NCBI RefSeq assembly: GCF_000423005.1
Contig: NZ_AUHD01000001.1
Span: forward strand, 682,001 to 746,000
Length of the DNA: 64,000 nt
Reading direction: 5' to 3'
Source: Gelidibacter mesophilus DSM 14095
GTDB lineage: Bacteria; Bacteroidota; Bacteroidia; Flavobacteriales; Flavobacteriaceae
Shown here one piece after another: positions 35,167-43,663 of this stretch. The notes beneath the pieces were generated by a model, which saw only the letters and a program-made list of their open reading frames with translations, ran no database searches and had not been told where the DNA came from. The stretch's first letter is position 1. Every line of letters starts with the position of its first letter. The translations under genes and the position numbers were made by a program.

Positions 35167-37692
35167 ATGAAAAAAGCACTTTTATTTTTTAGTCTTTTAG
35201 TGGTACTCTCAGCTGCCAAGCCCATAGATACGGACTCTAAAGAAAACGCGGTTATTAGGATCAATCAATTGGGCTATACACCAAATTCTATAAAGGTTGC
35301 CGTATTTGGCGCTCTTGAGAAGGCCACGATTGATTCTTTTGCGCTCCATGATGCCGTTACGAACCAGGTGGTATTCAGCTCAAAAACATTAGAAGCAAAA
35401 GGTGCTTATGGTCCATTCCAATCATCATACCGTTTGAACTTTAGTAAATTTAGTGCGCCTGGGAAATACTATATTCTTGCCAAAGGCGTGAAATCTCCCG
35501 AATTCCGAATCAATGCAGATGTTTATGATCATACTGCCGATTTTTTAATGGAATATATGCGGCAGCAGCGTTGTGGCTATAATCCGTATTTAACCGCTTC
35601 CTGTCATTTGGATGATGGCTATATTCTCTATAATCCTGAGAAGAAAGGAGAGCGTATGGATGCGACCGGTGGATGGCACGATGCTTCCGATTATTTGCAA
35701 TATACCGCCACTTCGGCCAATGCGGTTTTTCAATTGCTTTTTGCTTACCGTGATCATCCGGAAGCGTTTGATGATGCTTATGACGCTAAAGGATTGCCAG
35801 GTCCGAATGGCATTCCCGATGTTATAGATGAAGCAAAATTTGGCATGGATTGGCTCAAAAGAATGAATCCTTCCACTACAGAATATTATAACCAGATTGC
35901 TGATGACCGCGATCATTCGGGATACCGATTACCCAATAAGGACTCAGTTGTTTATGATCCAAATCAGAAGGGACGTCCCGTCTATCTGGCAAGTGGTGAA
36001 AAACAAGGGATATTAAAATACAAAAACAGATCTACTGGAGCGGCATCCACAGCAGGGAAATTTGCTTCAGCCTTTGCAATCGGTGCGAAGGTATTGGCCG
36101 AATTTTATCCTGAATATTCTGAAGACCTTACAAAGCGTGCTGAAGATGCCTATAAATATGGCGAACTACATCCCGGAGTAAGTCAGACAGCACCCGGTCG
36201 TTCTCCATATTTCTATGAAGAAGACAATTGGGTTGACGACATGGAGCTGGCGGCGAGCAGTCTTTATAAACTGACAGGAAACGAAGGTTACAGGAAAAGT
36301 GCTTTAAAATATGCTTCTGAAGAGAAGGTTACACCTTGGATTGGGCGAGATACAATTTTACACTATCAGTATTATCCTTTCTTAAATGCGGGCCATCATG
36401 AATTGGCATCAGCCATGCCATCCGAAGAAAAAAGGGAAGTAACTGCTTATTACCAAACAGGATTGGAGCTTCTGCATGAACGTGGCAAGGAAAATCCTTT
36501 TTATATCGGAATTCCTTTTGTTTGGTGTTCAAATAACTTTGTAACCGCTGCGGTCACCCAGAGCAAGTTATATCATAATCTAACTGGTGATGACACGTTT
36601 CTAGAAATGGAAGCGGCACTCCGCGATTGGCTTTTTGGATGTAATATTTGGGGAACCTCCATGATTGTGGGGTTACCTGATTTTGGAGACACCCCAATAG
36701 ATCCACATTCTTCTTTAACACATTTGGAAGGTTATCCCGTAAATGGTGGTTTGATTGATGGACCGGTCTATGGATCAATTGCCAATAGTTTGATAGGGGT
36801 TGAACTTCATAATCCCGATGAATACGCGCGTTTTCAATCGGACTTAGTAGTCTATCAAGATGATGTAGGAAGTTATGCTACAAACGAGCCTACAATGGAC
36901 GGTACCGCGTCATTGGTCTATTACCTGTCTTCTCTTGAAAGTGAAAGTTGGAAAACAGGCCATCAAAAGAAGCGGTATCGCTATGATAATAGTGGCGCGA
37001 TTGTTCGAGGCGACAGCTCGGAAAGGAAAATTAGCCTGTTGTTTTCAGCGCATGAGTATGCCGATGGCGCCTCGGAAATATTGCGTATTCTCGAAAAGCA
37101 CGGAATCAAAGCGTCCTTCTTTCTAACGGGTGATTTTTACAGGAATCAAAATTTTAAATCGTTCGTAGAAAGCGCAAAAAATCAAGGTCATTATTTAGGG
37201 GCCCATTCTGATAAGCATTTGCTTTATAATGATTGGACAAAGGAAAAAAAGCGTTTGGTTTCCCAAGAAGAATTTAAACATGATCTCAACGCCAATTATT
37301 CAGAAATGGAAAAATTTGGCATTCAGAAAGGCGATGCACCCTATTTTTTACCGCCTTACGAATGGCATGACAATATCATTACCCAATGGGCAGATCAAAT
37401 ACAACTTACCACCATCAATTATAGTCCAGGTACCTTGTCCCATGCAGATTATACGATTCCTGAGCTGAAGAACTACAGAAGTGCCGAAGCGATCATGGCG
37501 TCTATTTTGTCATTGGAGGAAACGGAAGGTTTGAATGGATTTATGTTGCTTTCACATTTGGGTACTCATCCCGATCGTACCGATAAGTTCTACTCCAAGT
37601 TGGACAATCTTATTTTAATCTTAAAAGAACGTGGGTATCAATTTGAAAGCTTGAAAGATATTTTGGATTTAAAAGGGCGGGTAACCAACTAA
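35167..37692 (+). CDS. GH9 glycoside hydrolase fused to a NodB-like polysaccharide deacetylase domain
   Basis: Two-domain secreted enzyme with signal peptide (MKKALLFFSLLVVLSAAKP). Residues about 28-120 form a CelD_N/Ig-like domain (IRINQLGYTP). The GH9 barrel carries the conserved acidic pair in GGWHDASDY (D172, D175) and the acid Glu in NEPTMDG (E574). From about 620 there is a CE4/NodB-type domain: the metal-binding HSxxH motif is intact (H680, H684) but the usual TFDDG is replaced by LLFSAHEYADG, so the catalytic and metal Asp pair looks lost or moved. GH9 includes exo-glucosaminidases of amino-sugar loci as well as cellulases, and context favours an amino-sugar substrate (inference). It lies 146 bp after NamZ2. 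Confidence 0.82.
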   Translation: MKKALLFFSLLVVLSAAKPIDTDSKENAVIRINQLGYTPNSIKVAVFGALEKATIDSFALHDAVTNQVVFSSKTLEAKGAYGPFQSSYRLNFSKFSAPGKYYILAKGVKSPEFRINADVYDHTADFLMEYMRQQRCGYNPYLTASCHLDDGYILYNPEKKGERMDATGGWHDASDYLQYTATSANAVFQLLFAYRDHPEAFDDAYDAKGLPGPNGIPDVIDEAKFGMDWLKRMNPSTTEYYNQIADDRDHSGYRLPNKDSVVYDPNQKGRPVYLASGEKQGILKYKNRSTGAASTAGKFASAFAIGAKVLAEFYPEYSEDLTKRAEDAYKYGELHPGVSQTAPGRSPYFYEEDNWVDDMELAASSLYKLTGNEGYRKSALKYASEEKVTPWIGRDTILHYQYYPFLNAGHHELASAMPSEEKREVTAYYQTGLELLHERGKENPFYIGIPFVWCSNNFVTAAVTQSKLYHNLTGDDTFLEMEAALRDWLFGCNIWGTSMIVGLPDFGDTPIDPHSSLTHLEGYPVNGGLIDGPVYGSIANSLIGVELHNPDEYARFQSDLVVYQDDVGSYATNEPTMDGTASLVYYLSSLESESWKTGHQKKRYRYDNSGAIVRGDSSERKISLLFSAHEYADGASEILRILEKHGIKASFFLTGDFYRNQNFKSFVESAKNQGHYLGAHSDKHLLYNDWTKEKKRLVSQEEFKHDLNANYSEMEKFGIQKGDAPYFLPPYEWHDNIITQWADQIQLTTINYSPGTLSHADYTIPELKNYRSAEAIMASILSLEETEGLNGFMLLSHLGTHPDRTDKFYSKLDNLILILKERGYQFESLKDILDLKGRVTN

Positions 37693-37827
37693 CTGAATAA
37701 GGGCTTTTCAGTGTTGGGTGATGATTTTTAGTTCAAAAGCGTGAGGTTTCTGGTAATCCAAAATATTTAATTCCAATATTTTCAAAAGGAAGTATGATGT
37801 CTTATAAATAAATGGACTGCTGGAATG

Positions 37828-38715
37828 CTATAAAGTCATTTGCAATCTTATAATTTCGGAAGGTGCGCCATCATTGTCAGTAACCACAACAAGATTTGTC
37901 TCTGTTTCTGAAATCTGCTTCTCGATGGTAACCGATTCTATTTTTAAAGGAAAGCCAGGGCAGGGGATTTGTTGCGCTGATAGGTAATTGGTAATCTCAC
38001 CGTTTTCAAAGCCTATAACGCCAATAAAACTGCCTAAAATAGGTCCGTCATCATAGGCGTTGGGAGAATCTTCTACCGACGCGGTGAAAATGAGATAGGG
38101 TTGATCCTTAGTTGTGGTTGCGCCTGAGAAACCCGCTTCCAGACCATTTATTTTCGGCAAGGAAACCAGGTTGGTCTTAATAATTGGAAAGTGTGTGCCA
38201 GTAGTGCAATACGTCATAAAATCGTTGTAAGAAAAGCTGAAGATAATATTCCTTCCTCTATTAAAAAGATAGAGCAGGCCGTCCTTAATGGCTAGGGCTT
38301 CAATATTCAGTTCAAAACCTTTCATTAACTCCAATGCTCTCATTTGATCATAGAATGGAGTCATGTTATAGGTGGTATAGGTAGAAGTTTCCCCGATTTT
38401 TAATAACACGCAACTATCGCGTTCTGGCGACTTGGAACCAGATCCAAAGATGAGGATCTCGGTATCGTTAATCATTTCCATGGCCTCAAAATCCGGTTTG
38501 TCAATTTTAGGAATAACGTCTTCCACTGGTTTTTTGGAAGCATATATTGATGTCTTTGAAAGCAGCTCAAAATTGGAATTTAGTTGAAATAAATAGGGGG
38601 AATTATCGCCAACCGCGTAAAACTTTTCGTTCGATATCACAATTCCCGAAGCACTTGGTACGTTATCCAAAACTTGCCAGCTCAATATTTTAATCTCTAG
38701 TTCCGTTCGTTGCAA
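37828..38715 (-). CDS. Predicted beta-propeller protein (DUF6929-like)
   Basis: 295-residue protein without a signal peptide. It has repeated short beta-strand blocks typical of a propeller: GIVISNEKFYAVGDNSPYLF, DFEAMEMINDTEILIFGSGS, NIEALAIKDGLLYLFNRGRN and KIESVTIEKQ. The pattern with 'DFEAME' and 'NIEAL' acids resembles esterase-like phytase/DUF6929 proteins. The function is unknown. It is convergent with the GH9 gene and separated from it by about 135 bp, so it is not part of that locus. Confidence 0.6.
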   Translation of the reverse strand: MQRTELEIKILSWQVLDNVPSASGIVISNEKFYAVGDNSPYLFQLNSNFELLSKTSIYASKKPVEDVIPKIDKPDFEAMEMINDTEILIFGSGSKSPERDSCVLLKIGETSTYTTYNMTPFYDQMRALELMKGFELNIEALAIKDGLLYLFNRGRNIIFSFSYNDFMTYCTTGTHFPIIKTNLVSLPKINGLEAGFSGATTTKDQPYLIFTASVEDSPNAYDDGPILGSFIGVIGFENGEITNYLSAQQIPCPGFPLKIESVTIEKQISETETNLVVVTDNDGAPSEIIRLQMTL

Positions 38716-38894
38716 GACGTTAATTTTTAAATTGTAATTTAAACCTCAAAATTAACGATTAGTTTGGCTATGAAACACTAAATTATGGATGATTTATAAA
38801 CCAATATATATCTGCTTAATTATTATGACCATCATAATGGTTTTCCTTATCAAGAAAATCTGGAGATAAAAAATATTTCCTAATATAATAAAGC

Positions 38895-39731
38895 TTATTC
38901 TATTCGTGGCACCACTAAAAATGGAATAATAGAATGAAATCCTAATTTTCTAATAACCGGCTCCTTAATAAAGTCTTCTAGAAAGCTATGTTCATAATTG
39001 ACCATGGTAACAATGTTAATGGTCTTTTGTTCAATGAAATTGAGGATTGCATGCTCTTTTGTACCCTTATCTGGAACAAAATGGAAACTGTGCGGATGTG
39101 CTTCTAAATAAACTTTCAAAGCCTCTCGATTGGTTTCCTGAATTTCTGAAAGTCCGTCTTTACCAGTAATATGGAGGACTTCAATTTTTGATTTATGCAA
39201 GTCAGCTAATTTTAGGATTGGCAGTAACTCCTCATCATAAATTCTATTCAAATCAGTAGGGAAAGCAATGTGTTGCGGCTTTACAAATTCGAAGGTATTC
39301 GGCACTAATAATATTGGACAAAGCCATATTTTATTAATGACTGAAACGGTATTGCTTCCAAGTAGAAATTCTTTAGCTCCAGTAGCGCCTTTAGTCCCCA
39401 TCACCACCAAATTAATGTGATGCTTTTTAATGGCATATTTTATGGAATCTATTAAAAGCTCATCACTAAATAGGGTTTGAAATTCATGATCAGTATTTAT
39501 AGTTTCCAATTTGGCACGTTCTTGTAGAGCTGTCAACTGCGCTTTTGAATCGTCTTTAAGTTTATCTATATAACTTGGGGAAATATAAGTTCTTGATCCC
39601 GTGTTTACAAAAGTCCAGGCGTGTGAAAAGTAAAATGTAGCGGCCTGATTGGCATAAAGTTTTATGGCGTAAAGTGCAGCGCTCCATGCGTTTTCTGAAA
39701 AATCTGTGGGTATTAAAACGTGATGTCTCAT
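38895..39731 (-). CDS. Universal stress protein, tandem UspA domains (copy 1)
   Basis: Two-domain UspA-type protein. The first domain begins HHVLIPTDFSENAWSAALYA and ends with the ATP-binding signature GTKGATGAKEFLLGSNTVSVINK (G-x2-G-x9-G-S/T pattern); the second starts at HIAFPTDLNRIYDEEL but lacks an obvious glycine-rich signature. Cytoplasmic. It is a paralogue of the next gene at exactly the same length (278 aa) and with strong similarity across the whole chain. A TAGCTTTG element lies about 27 bp upstream. In Bacteroidota such proteins are usually induced in stationary phase or by redox and energy stress. Confidence 0.9.
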   Translation of the reverse strand: MRHHVLIPTDFSENAWSAALYAIKLYANQAATFYFSHAWTFVNTGSRTYISPSYIDKLKDDSKAQLTALQERAKLETINTDHEFQTLFSDELLIDSIKYAIKKHHINLVVMGTKGATGAKEFLLGSNTVSVINKIWLCPILLVPNTFEFVKPQHIAFPTDLNRIYDEELLPILKLADLHKSKIEVLHITGKDGLSEIQETNREALKVYLEAHPHSFHFVPDKGTKEHAILNFIEQKTINIVTMVNYEHSFLEDFIKEPVIRKLGFHSIIPFLVVPRIE

Positions 39732-39757
39732 GTGGTCTTGATTTTAAAGCTCTAAGG

Positions 39758-39765
39758 CAAAGCTA
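39758..39765 (-). promoter_or_regulatory. Candidate -7 promoter element (TAGCTTTG)
   Basis: Minus-strand TAGCTTTG followed by C, matching TAnnTTTG, 27 bp upstream of the first universal stress protein. A similar TAACTTTGC lies ahead of the paralogue, so the two genes probably have separate promoters. Confidence 0.4.
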
Positions 39766-39905
39766 AAGATTTTGAATGAACTCCTAAATGATTTATATCA
39801 GCCTCATGTATTTATTGCTGCTGGATCCAAAATTAATAGGTTTCCACAAGCTTAACACGGGCAGAATATATAATCCAGAACAAAGACGGAATTATTCTAA
39901 TAAAA

Positions 39906-39926
39906 AACCCTGAAGGAATCAGGGTT
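39906..39926 (-). terminator. Intrinsic terminator of the second universal stress gene
   Basis: Hairpin with arms AACCCTGA / TCAGGGTT and a 5-nt loop. On the minus strand it is followed directly by a run of T, so it should stop transcripts of the gene ending at 40057. Confidence 0.8.
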
Positions 39927-40056
39927 AGAATTTTTTCTTATTATGTCACATACTTATTAAAAAAGGAAGTCTTCCGTGACGAGACTTTAATGGTTTTTCG
40001 TTTTTTAGGGAATTAGTTTTCTCTAAAAACAACCTTCAGCTTTAAGTGGATAGCCC

Positions 40057-40893
40057 CTATTCTTTACGAGGAATAACCATAAATGGAATGGAAGACTTAA
40101 AGCCCATTTTTTTAATAACAGGTTCATTGATCATATTTTCAATAAAACTGTGTTCGTAATTAATCATTGTGAGGATATCAATGTTATGCTCCTTTACAAA
40201 GTTGGTGATGGCATCTGCTTTTTTAGGTTGATTTGGCATCCAATTAAATGTATGTGGATAATCTTCCAAATATGTTTTGAGCATCTCCACATTTGAACTT
40301 TGAGTTTCAGAGAGATCATCCTTCCCGTTTATATGAAGAATTTCAATTGTGGAATTGTGTAAATCAGACAATTGTTTTATGTGCGTAAGTTCTTCACCAT
40401 AGAATCTATTAAAGTCAGTTGGAAAAACAATCTGCTTTGGAGTTATATATTCAAAATTATTGGGAATTAACATCAATGGACATTTTCGGATTTTATTAAT
40501 GACCGTTACAGTATTGGACCCCAAAATGAGTTTCTTGGCTCCTGTAGCGCCTTTGGTACCCATAACGATGAGATTTATTTTGTGCTTTTTAAAGGCAATC
40601 TGTATAGAATCAGTCAAAGACCCCTCACTATATATGGATTTGAAGTCATGTTCAGGATTAGTGCTTTCTTTTTTAGCGCGATTTTTCACTTCAGTCAATT
40701 GCTTTTTTGACGCGTCTTTGATCGGGTCTATATAGCTTGGCGAAATGTAGGTTCGAGACCCTGTATTTAAAAACGTCCAGGCATGTGAGAAGTAAAATGT
40801 ACATGGTACATCGGCATACAACTTCAAAGCGTAAAGCGCTGCGCTCCATGCATTATCTGAAAAATCTGTTGGAATTAAAATGTGGTGTCTCAT
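40057..40893 (-). CDS. Universal stress protein, tandem UspA domains (copy 2)
   Basis: Paralogue of the adjacent protein, also 278 residues: HHILIPTDFSDNAWSAALYA at the start, GTKGATGAKKLILGSNTVTVINK as the nucleotide-binding signature, and QIVFPTDFNRFYGEEL opening the second domain. The middle and C-terminal regions have diverged more than the N-terminal third. Differences between the copies are spread evenly, which suggests an old duplication. It has its own terminator and a TAACTTTG element about 54 bp upstream. Confidence 0.9.
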   Translation of the reverse strand: MRHHILIPTDFSDNAWSAALYALKLYADVPCTFYFSHAWTFLNTGSRTYISPSYIDPIKDASKKQLTEVKNRAKKESTNPEHDFKSIYSEGSLTDSIQIAFKKHKINLIVMGTKGATGAKKLILGSNTVTVINKIRKCPLMLIPNNFEYITPKQIVFPTDFNRFYGEELTHIKQLSDLHNSTIEILHINGKDDLSETQSSNVEMLKTYLEDYPHTFNWMPNQPKKADAITNFVKEHNIDILTMINYEHSFIENMINEPVIKKMGFKSSIPFMVIPRKE

Positions 40894-42030
40894 GCTGTTT
40901 TATCATTTATGCCTTAGCAAAAAATTGAGGTTTATAATATAAGGTGCAAAGTTACGGGTTTACTTCATCATATCCCATGATTAATATCAGCAAAAGCACA
41001 GCATTGACCATTAGTGTAATTGTCTGTAAATCTGCCCTAAAATTGCCTTCAATTTATCATTTTATAATTTGGTTTTTCCATTTAATAAGCATCTAAAATA
41101 TAGTTTTTTTTTTTATTTATACTACTTTCATTGATATGCAAGCTGGATTAAAGGAAAATACTTCAGCAAAAGGCCATGTAATTGCTTGTATTTTTAGGTA
41201 AGCCGAAGGAAATATTTCCTAATTTAAGGTCGGAATTTTCTAAAAACGATGTCATTATGAAAATTAATAAAAAATTACTCGCTCTTTTTTCTTCTTTCGG
41301 AATTTTTTAGTGGTGTAAAGTTATTATTCTTCTAGCCCAATTAGCTCACTATAGTTGTGTGCTTCAGACACGATGGGGAAATCTTAAAGTCCTTCTACAA
41401 AACATTTCGAAGGATTGTCTGGACCATCTCATGAAAAGCTACGCCACTTTGCTTGGCGTAAACAATAGTTATTATTATGCTCAAAGTAAGCCAGATCCGT
41501 CAGAAGTAGATTTTGCGAGTGACAAAAAATTGAAAAGACAATTGCAGGTGTCATGATAAAAATGACCAATGAAGTTAATGCCAGCTATTTTCAGCCCCAC
41601 TTTCCCGATGCTAAGCCACATCAGGTTCAAGTGGTCAGTTTCGAGATGTGCCACCTACAGACCGCCAATCCTGAAAAGTATTTATCTAAATATGTGAGAT
41701 GTACAAAACTTATGATCCGGATCAAGATAATAGAAAATAGAAGTTATTGCGAGAAGGTAGAAAATAATTAAAGCTCGTTTCTTATTCGTGAAGTTGTCTT
41801 TCTGATGGTATTTGTTTTTAGTTTATGATGAGTATGTTTTGGTGGTTTTACTCTAACATAAATCCATACATCGTAATTTCTTGATAGTAGGATGCTCAAG
41901 AAAACGGTTTGATTTTCCCAAAGAAATTATAAAAATGATCGTAATAGTTATAAACTAACGTTAAGATGCCCATTTTAATTGGTAGAAAATCTCGTTGGAA
42001 TTAAGTTTGATAAAATTTTAAAAAAATATT
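40894..42030. other. 1.1-kb region with no confident gene; possible gene remnants
   Basis: Contains an 11-T run near 41104 and three short frames on the plus strand. A 17-codon frame at 41257-41310 begins like a signal peptide (MKINKKLLALFSSFGIF) and stops at TAG. Frames of 65 and 72 codons at 41359-41556 and 41553-41771 overlap by ATGA. None resembles a family I know. They could be fragments of a decayed gene or chance frames. Confidence 0.35.
40947..40954 (-). promoter_or_regulatory. Candidate -7 promoter element (TAACTTTG)
   Basis: Minus-strand TAACTTTG followed by C, upstream of the second universal stress protein; parallels the element ahead of the first copy. No clear TTTG box at the normal spacing. 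Confidence 0.4.
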
Positions 42031-42489
42031 ATGTTCAAAATATCAAAAATCAAGAGTTTATTTTTAGTTGCATGTCTTATTGGATCGGTGTCTCTTTTCG
42101 CTCAGGAGAAAGATATTTCCGAAAAGGAATTGGGTCACTTTGCTGATGCCTATTTAAAGGTGCAAATGCAAAATCAAGAAGCCCAAAAGGAAATGATGGC
42201 CATCATAGAAAAAGAAGGTTTGAAAGTGGAACGTTTTAGCGAAATTCAAGAAGCTTCAATGGATGCGAATAAAACGTTGGATGCTACGGAAGATGAAAAG
42301 AGCAAACATGCAAAAGCTATTGCCAAAATGGAAGCAATGCAACCAGCATTGGAGAAAAAGGCCGTTGAGAATATAGAGTCTGCAGGAATTACTATTGAGC
42401 GCTACCAATCCATGTCGGCAAGCATACAAAAAGAAAAAGCGCTGCAACAACGCTTGCAAGCCCTTCTAGTGGAAAGAAGTGGAAATTAA
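42031..42489 (+). CDS. DUF4168 family secreted protein
   Basis: Small exported helical protein. Signal peptide MFKISKIKSLFLVACLIGSV ends at SLFAQ. The mature part (about 125 residues) is nearly all charged helix: ISEKELGHFADAYLKVQMQN and MEAMQPALEKKAVENIESAG, followed by ITIERYQSMSASIQ, the DUF4168 pattern of two similar helical halves. Lys and Glu richness suggests a coiled-coil-like periplasmic protein. Function unknown. It has its own downstream terminator, so it is monocistronic. Confidence 0.8.
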   Translation: MFKISKIKSLFLVACLIGSVSLFAQEKDISEKELGHFADAYLKVQMQNQEAQKEMMAIIEKEGLKVERFSEIQEASMDANKTLDATEDEKSKHAKAIAKMEAMQPALEKKAVENIESAGITIERYQSMSASIQKEKALQQRLQALLVERSGN

Positions 42490-42522
42490 TCTCAAATTTG
42501 AGGATTTAAATGGGATATAAAA

Positions 42523-42549
42523 GGGAGCTGTTTTAGCTTCCTTTTTTTT
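42523..42549 (+). terminator. Intrinsic terminator after the DUF4168 gene
   Basis: Stem GGGAGCT / AGCTTCC (one G-U pair), loop GTTTT, followed by eight T. Confidence 0.8.
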
Positions 42550-42624
42550 GTTTGATGTACTTTTGTAGCTCCATAATTATTCTAATTTGGGGATTATGCA
42601 AAATTTAATTAATAATCGATTGAA

Positions 42625-43421
42625 ATGAATGATTTTTCATTTAATAAGGAAGACTATTAAAACGAATAGCCCTTGATGCGAAAGTTTCTGTTAATTTTGA
42701 ATGTTTGAAGTCAATTCACCGTGCGCAGCACATTTCCATTCCTTTCGAAAACTTTGACATTTGTCTAGGAAGAAGCATCCACCTTGATCCCAAATCCATA
42801 TTTCAGAAATTGATTGGGCATAAACGTGGAGGCTATTGTTTTGAATTAAACGGTTTGCTGTTATTGGCACTTAAAGCCTTCGGATTTGAAGCACGCCCTT
42901 TATTGGGAAGGGTTCACGTCTCTGGAGCGCCAACCGGAAGATCGCATCAAGCGACTTTAGTGACCATTGAAGACAAAAGTTGGTTGGTTGATGTAGGATT
43001 TGGGGCGGAATCACCACGTGTTCCTGTACCACTCGTTTATAACCAACCCGTTACCTTCGAGAATCAAATCTATAGATTGATAGATAGTGAGTTGTTTGGT
43101 TATATGCTTCAAAGTAAGCAAGATGGGCAATGGAAGAACTTATATAGTTTTGATTTAAGTCATGTATTTGAAATTGATATTACATTTGGCAATCATTATA
43201 CGTCATCTCACCCAGATTCTTTTTTTATCAACGCCAGAATAGCAGCGCTTCCGGTAAAAAACGGGATGCTCACTTTATTCAATGAAAAGTTTAAAAAGGT
43301 AATTAATGGAAAAGAAGAAGTAATCCTGCTGAAGGATGATGCCTCTTATCTGTCCTTCGTTGAGAACGAATTTGGGATAAAAATTGATGCAGAATATGGA
43401 GGTTTGAAACCATTGTCATAA
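42625..43421 (+). pseudogene. Arylamine N-acetyltransferase with a one-base deletion near the start
   Basis: Acetyl-CoA-dependent acetyltransferase family. The catalytic triad is visible: Cys in RGGYCFELN, His in GRSHQATLV, Asp in WLVDVGFG. The longest frame starts only at a TTG (42705), inside the conserved LKSIHRAQHISIPFENFDI. Homology-like sequence continues upstream in the same frame (LKRIALDAKVSVNFEC) without a start codon. An ATG at 42625 gives MNDFSFNKEDY and then stops at TAA (42658-42660) in the neighbouring frame. Restoring one T in the TT at 42657-42658 joins both parts as KEDYLKRIALDAK. The repaired protein would have about 265 residues, the normal length. It is a frameshift lesion or a base error in a T run. 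Confidence 0.75.
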
Positions 43422-43663
43422 ACGAACTGGCTGTTATGTAGCAAAACTAATGATAGGTTTGTCGAGGTCTTTCGTTTTTTTCAACTTGCTTTAACATTAT
43501 TAAACCGTAAAACTTACACAATCTAACGCCAATCAGATAGTTTTACAATCGTACCAAAATTAACTTCTAAATTTTTGATGCAATTTATACAAATGCAGCC
43601 CGCTGAAAAGGCTGATTTAAAAAGCTATTGTACTTTGTAGGGTTGGTTAGCTTAGGCCTTATT

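Larger units (their letters stand above)
39732..40056. other. Spacer between the universal stress protein genes
   Basis: About 325 bp between the two paralogues. It contains the terminator of the upstream copy and the candidate promoter of the downstream copy; no further gene seen. Confidence 0.5.

Noticed and set aside
35167-37692. Reading the GH9 gene as a plain cellulase
   Set aside because: Amino-sugar neighbours and the deacetylase-like fusion make cellulose an unlikely substrate, although GH9 alone cannot exclude it.
41359-41771. Two short overlapping frames as real small genes
   Set aside because: Unusual composition, no start context, no motif; kept only as possible remnants.
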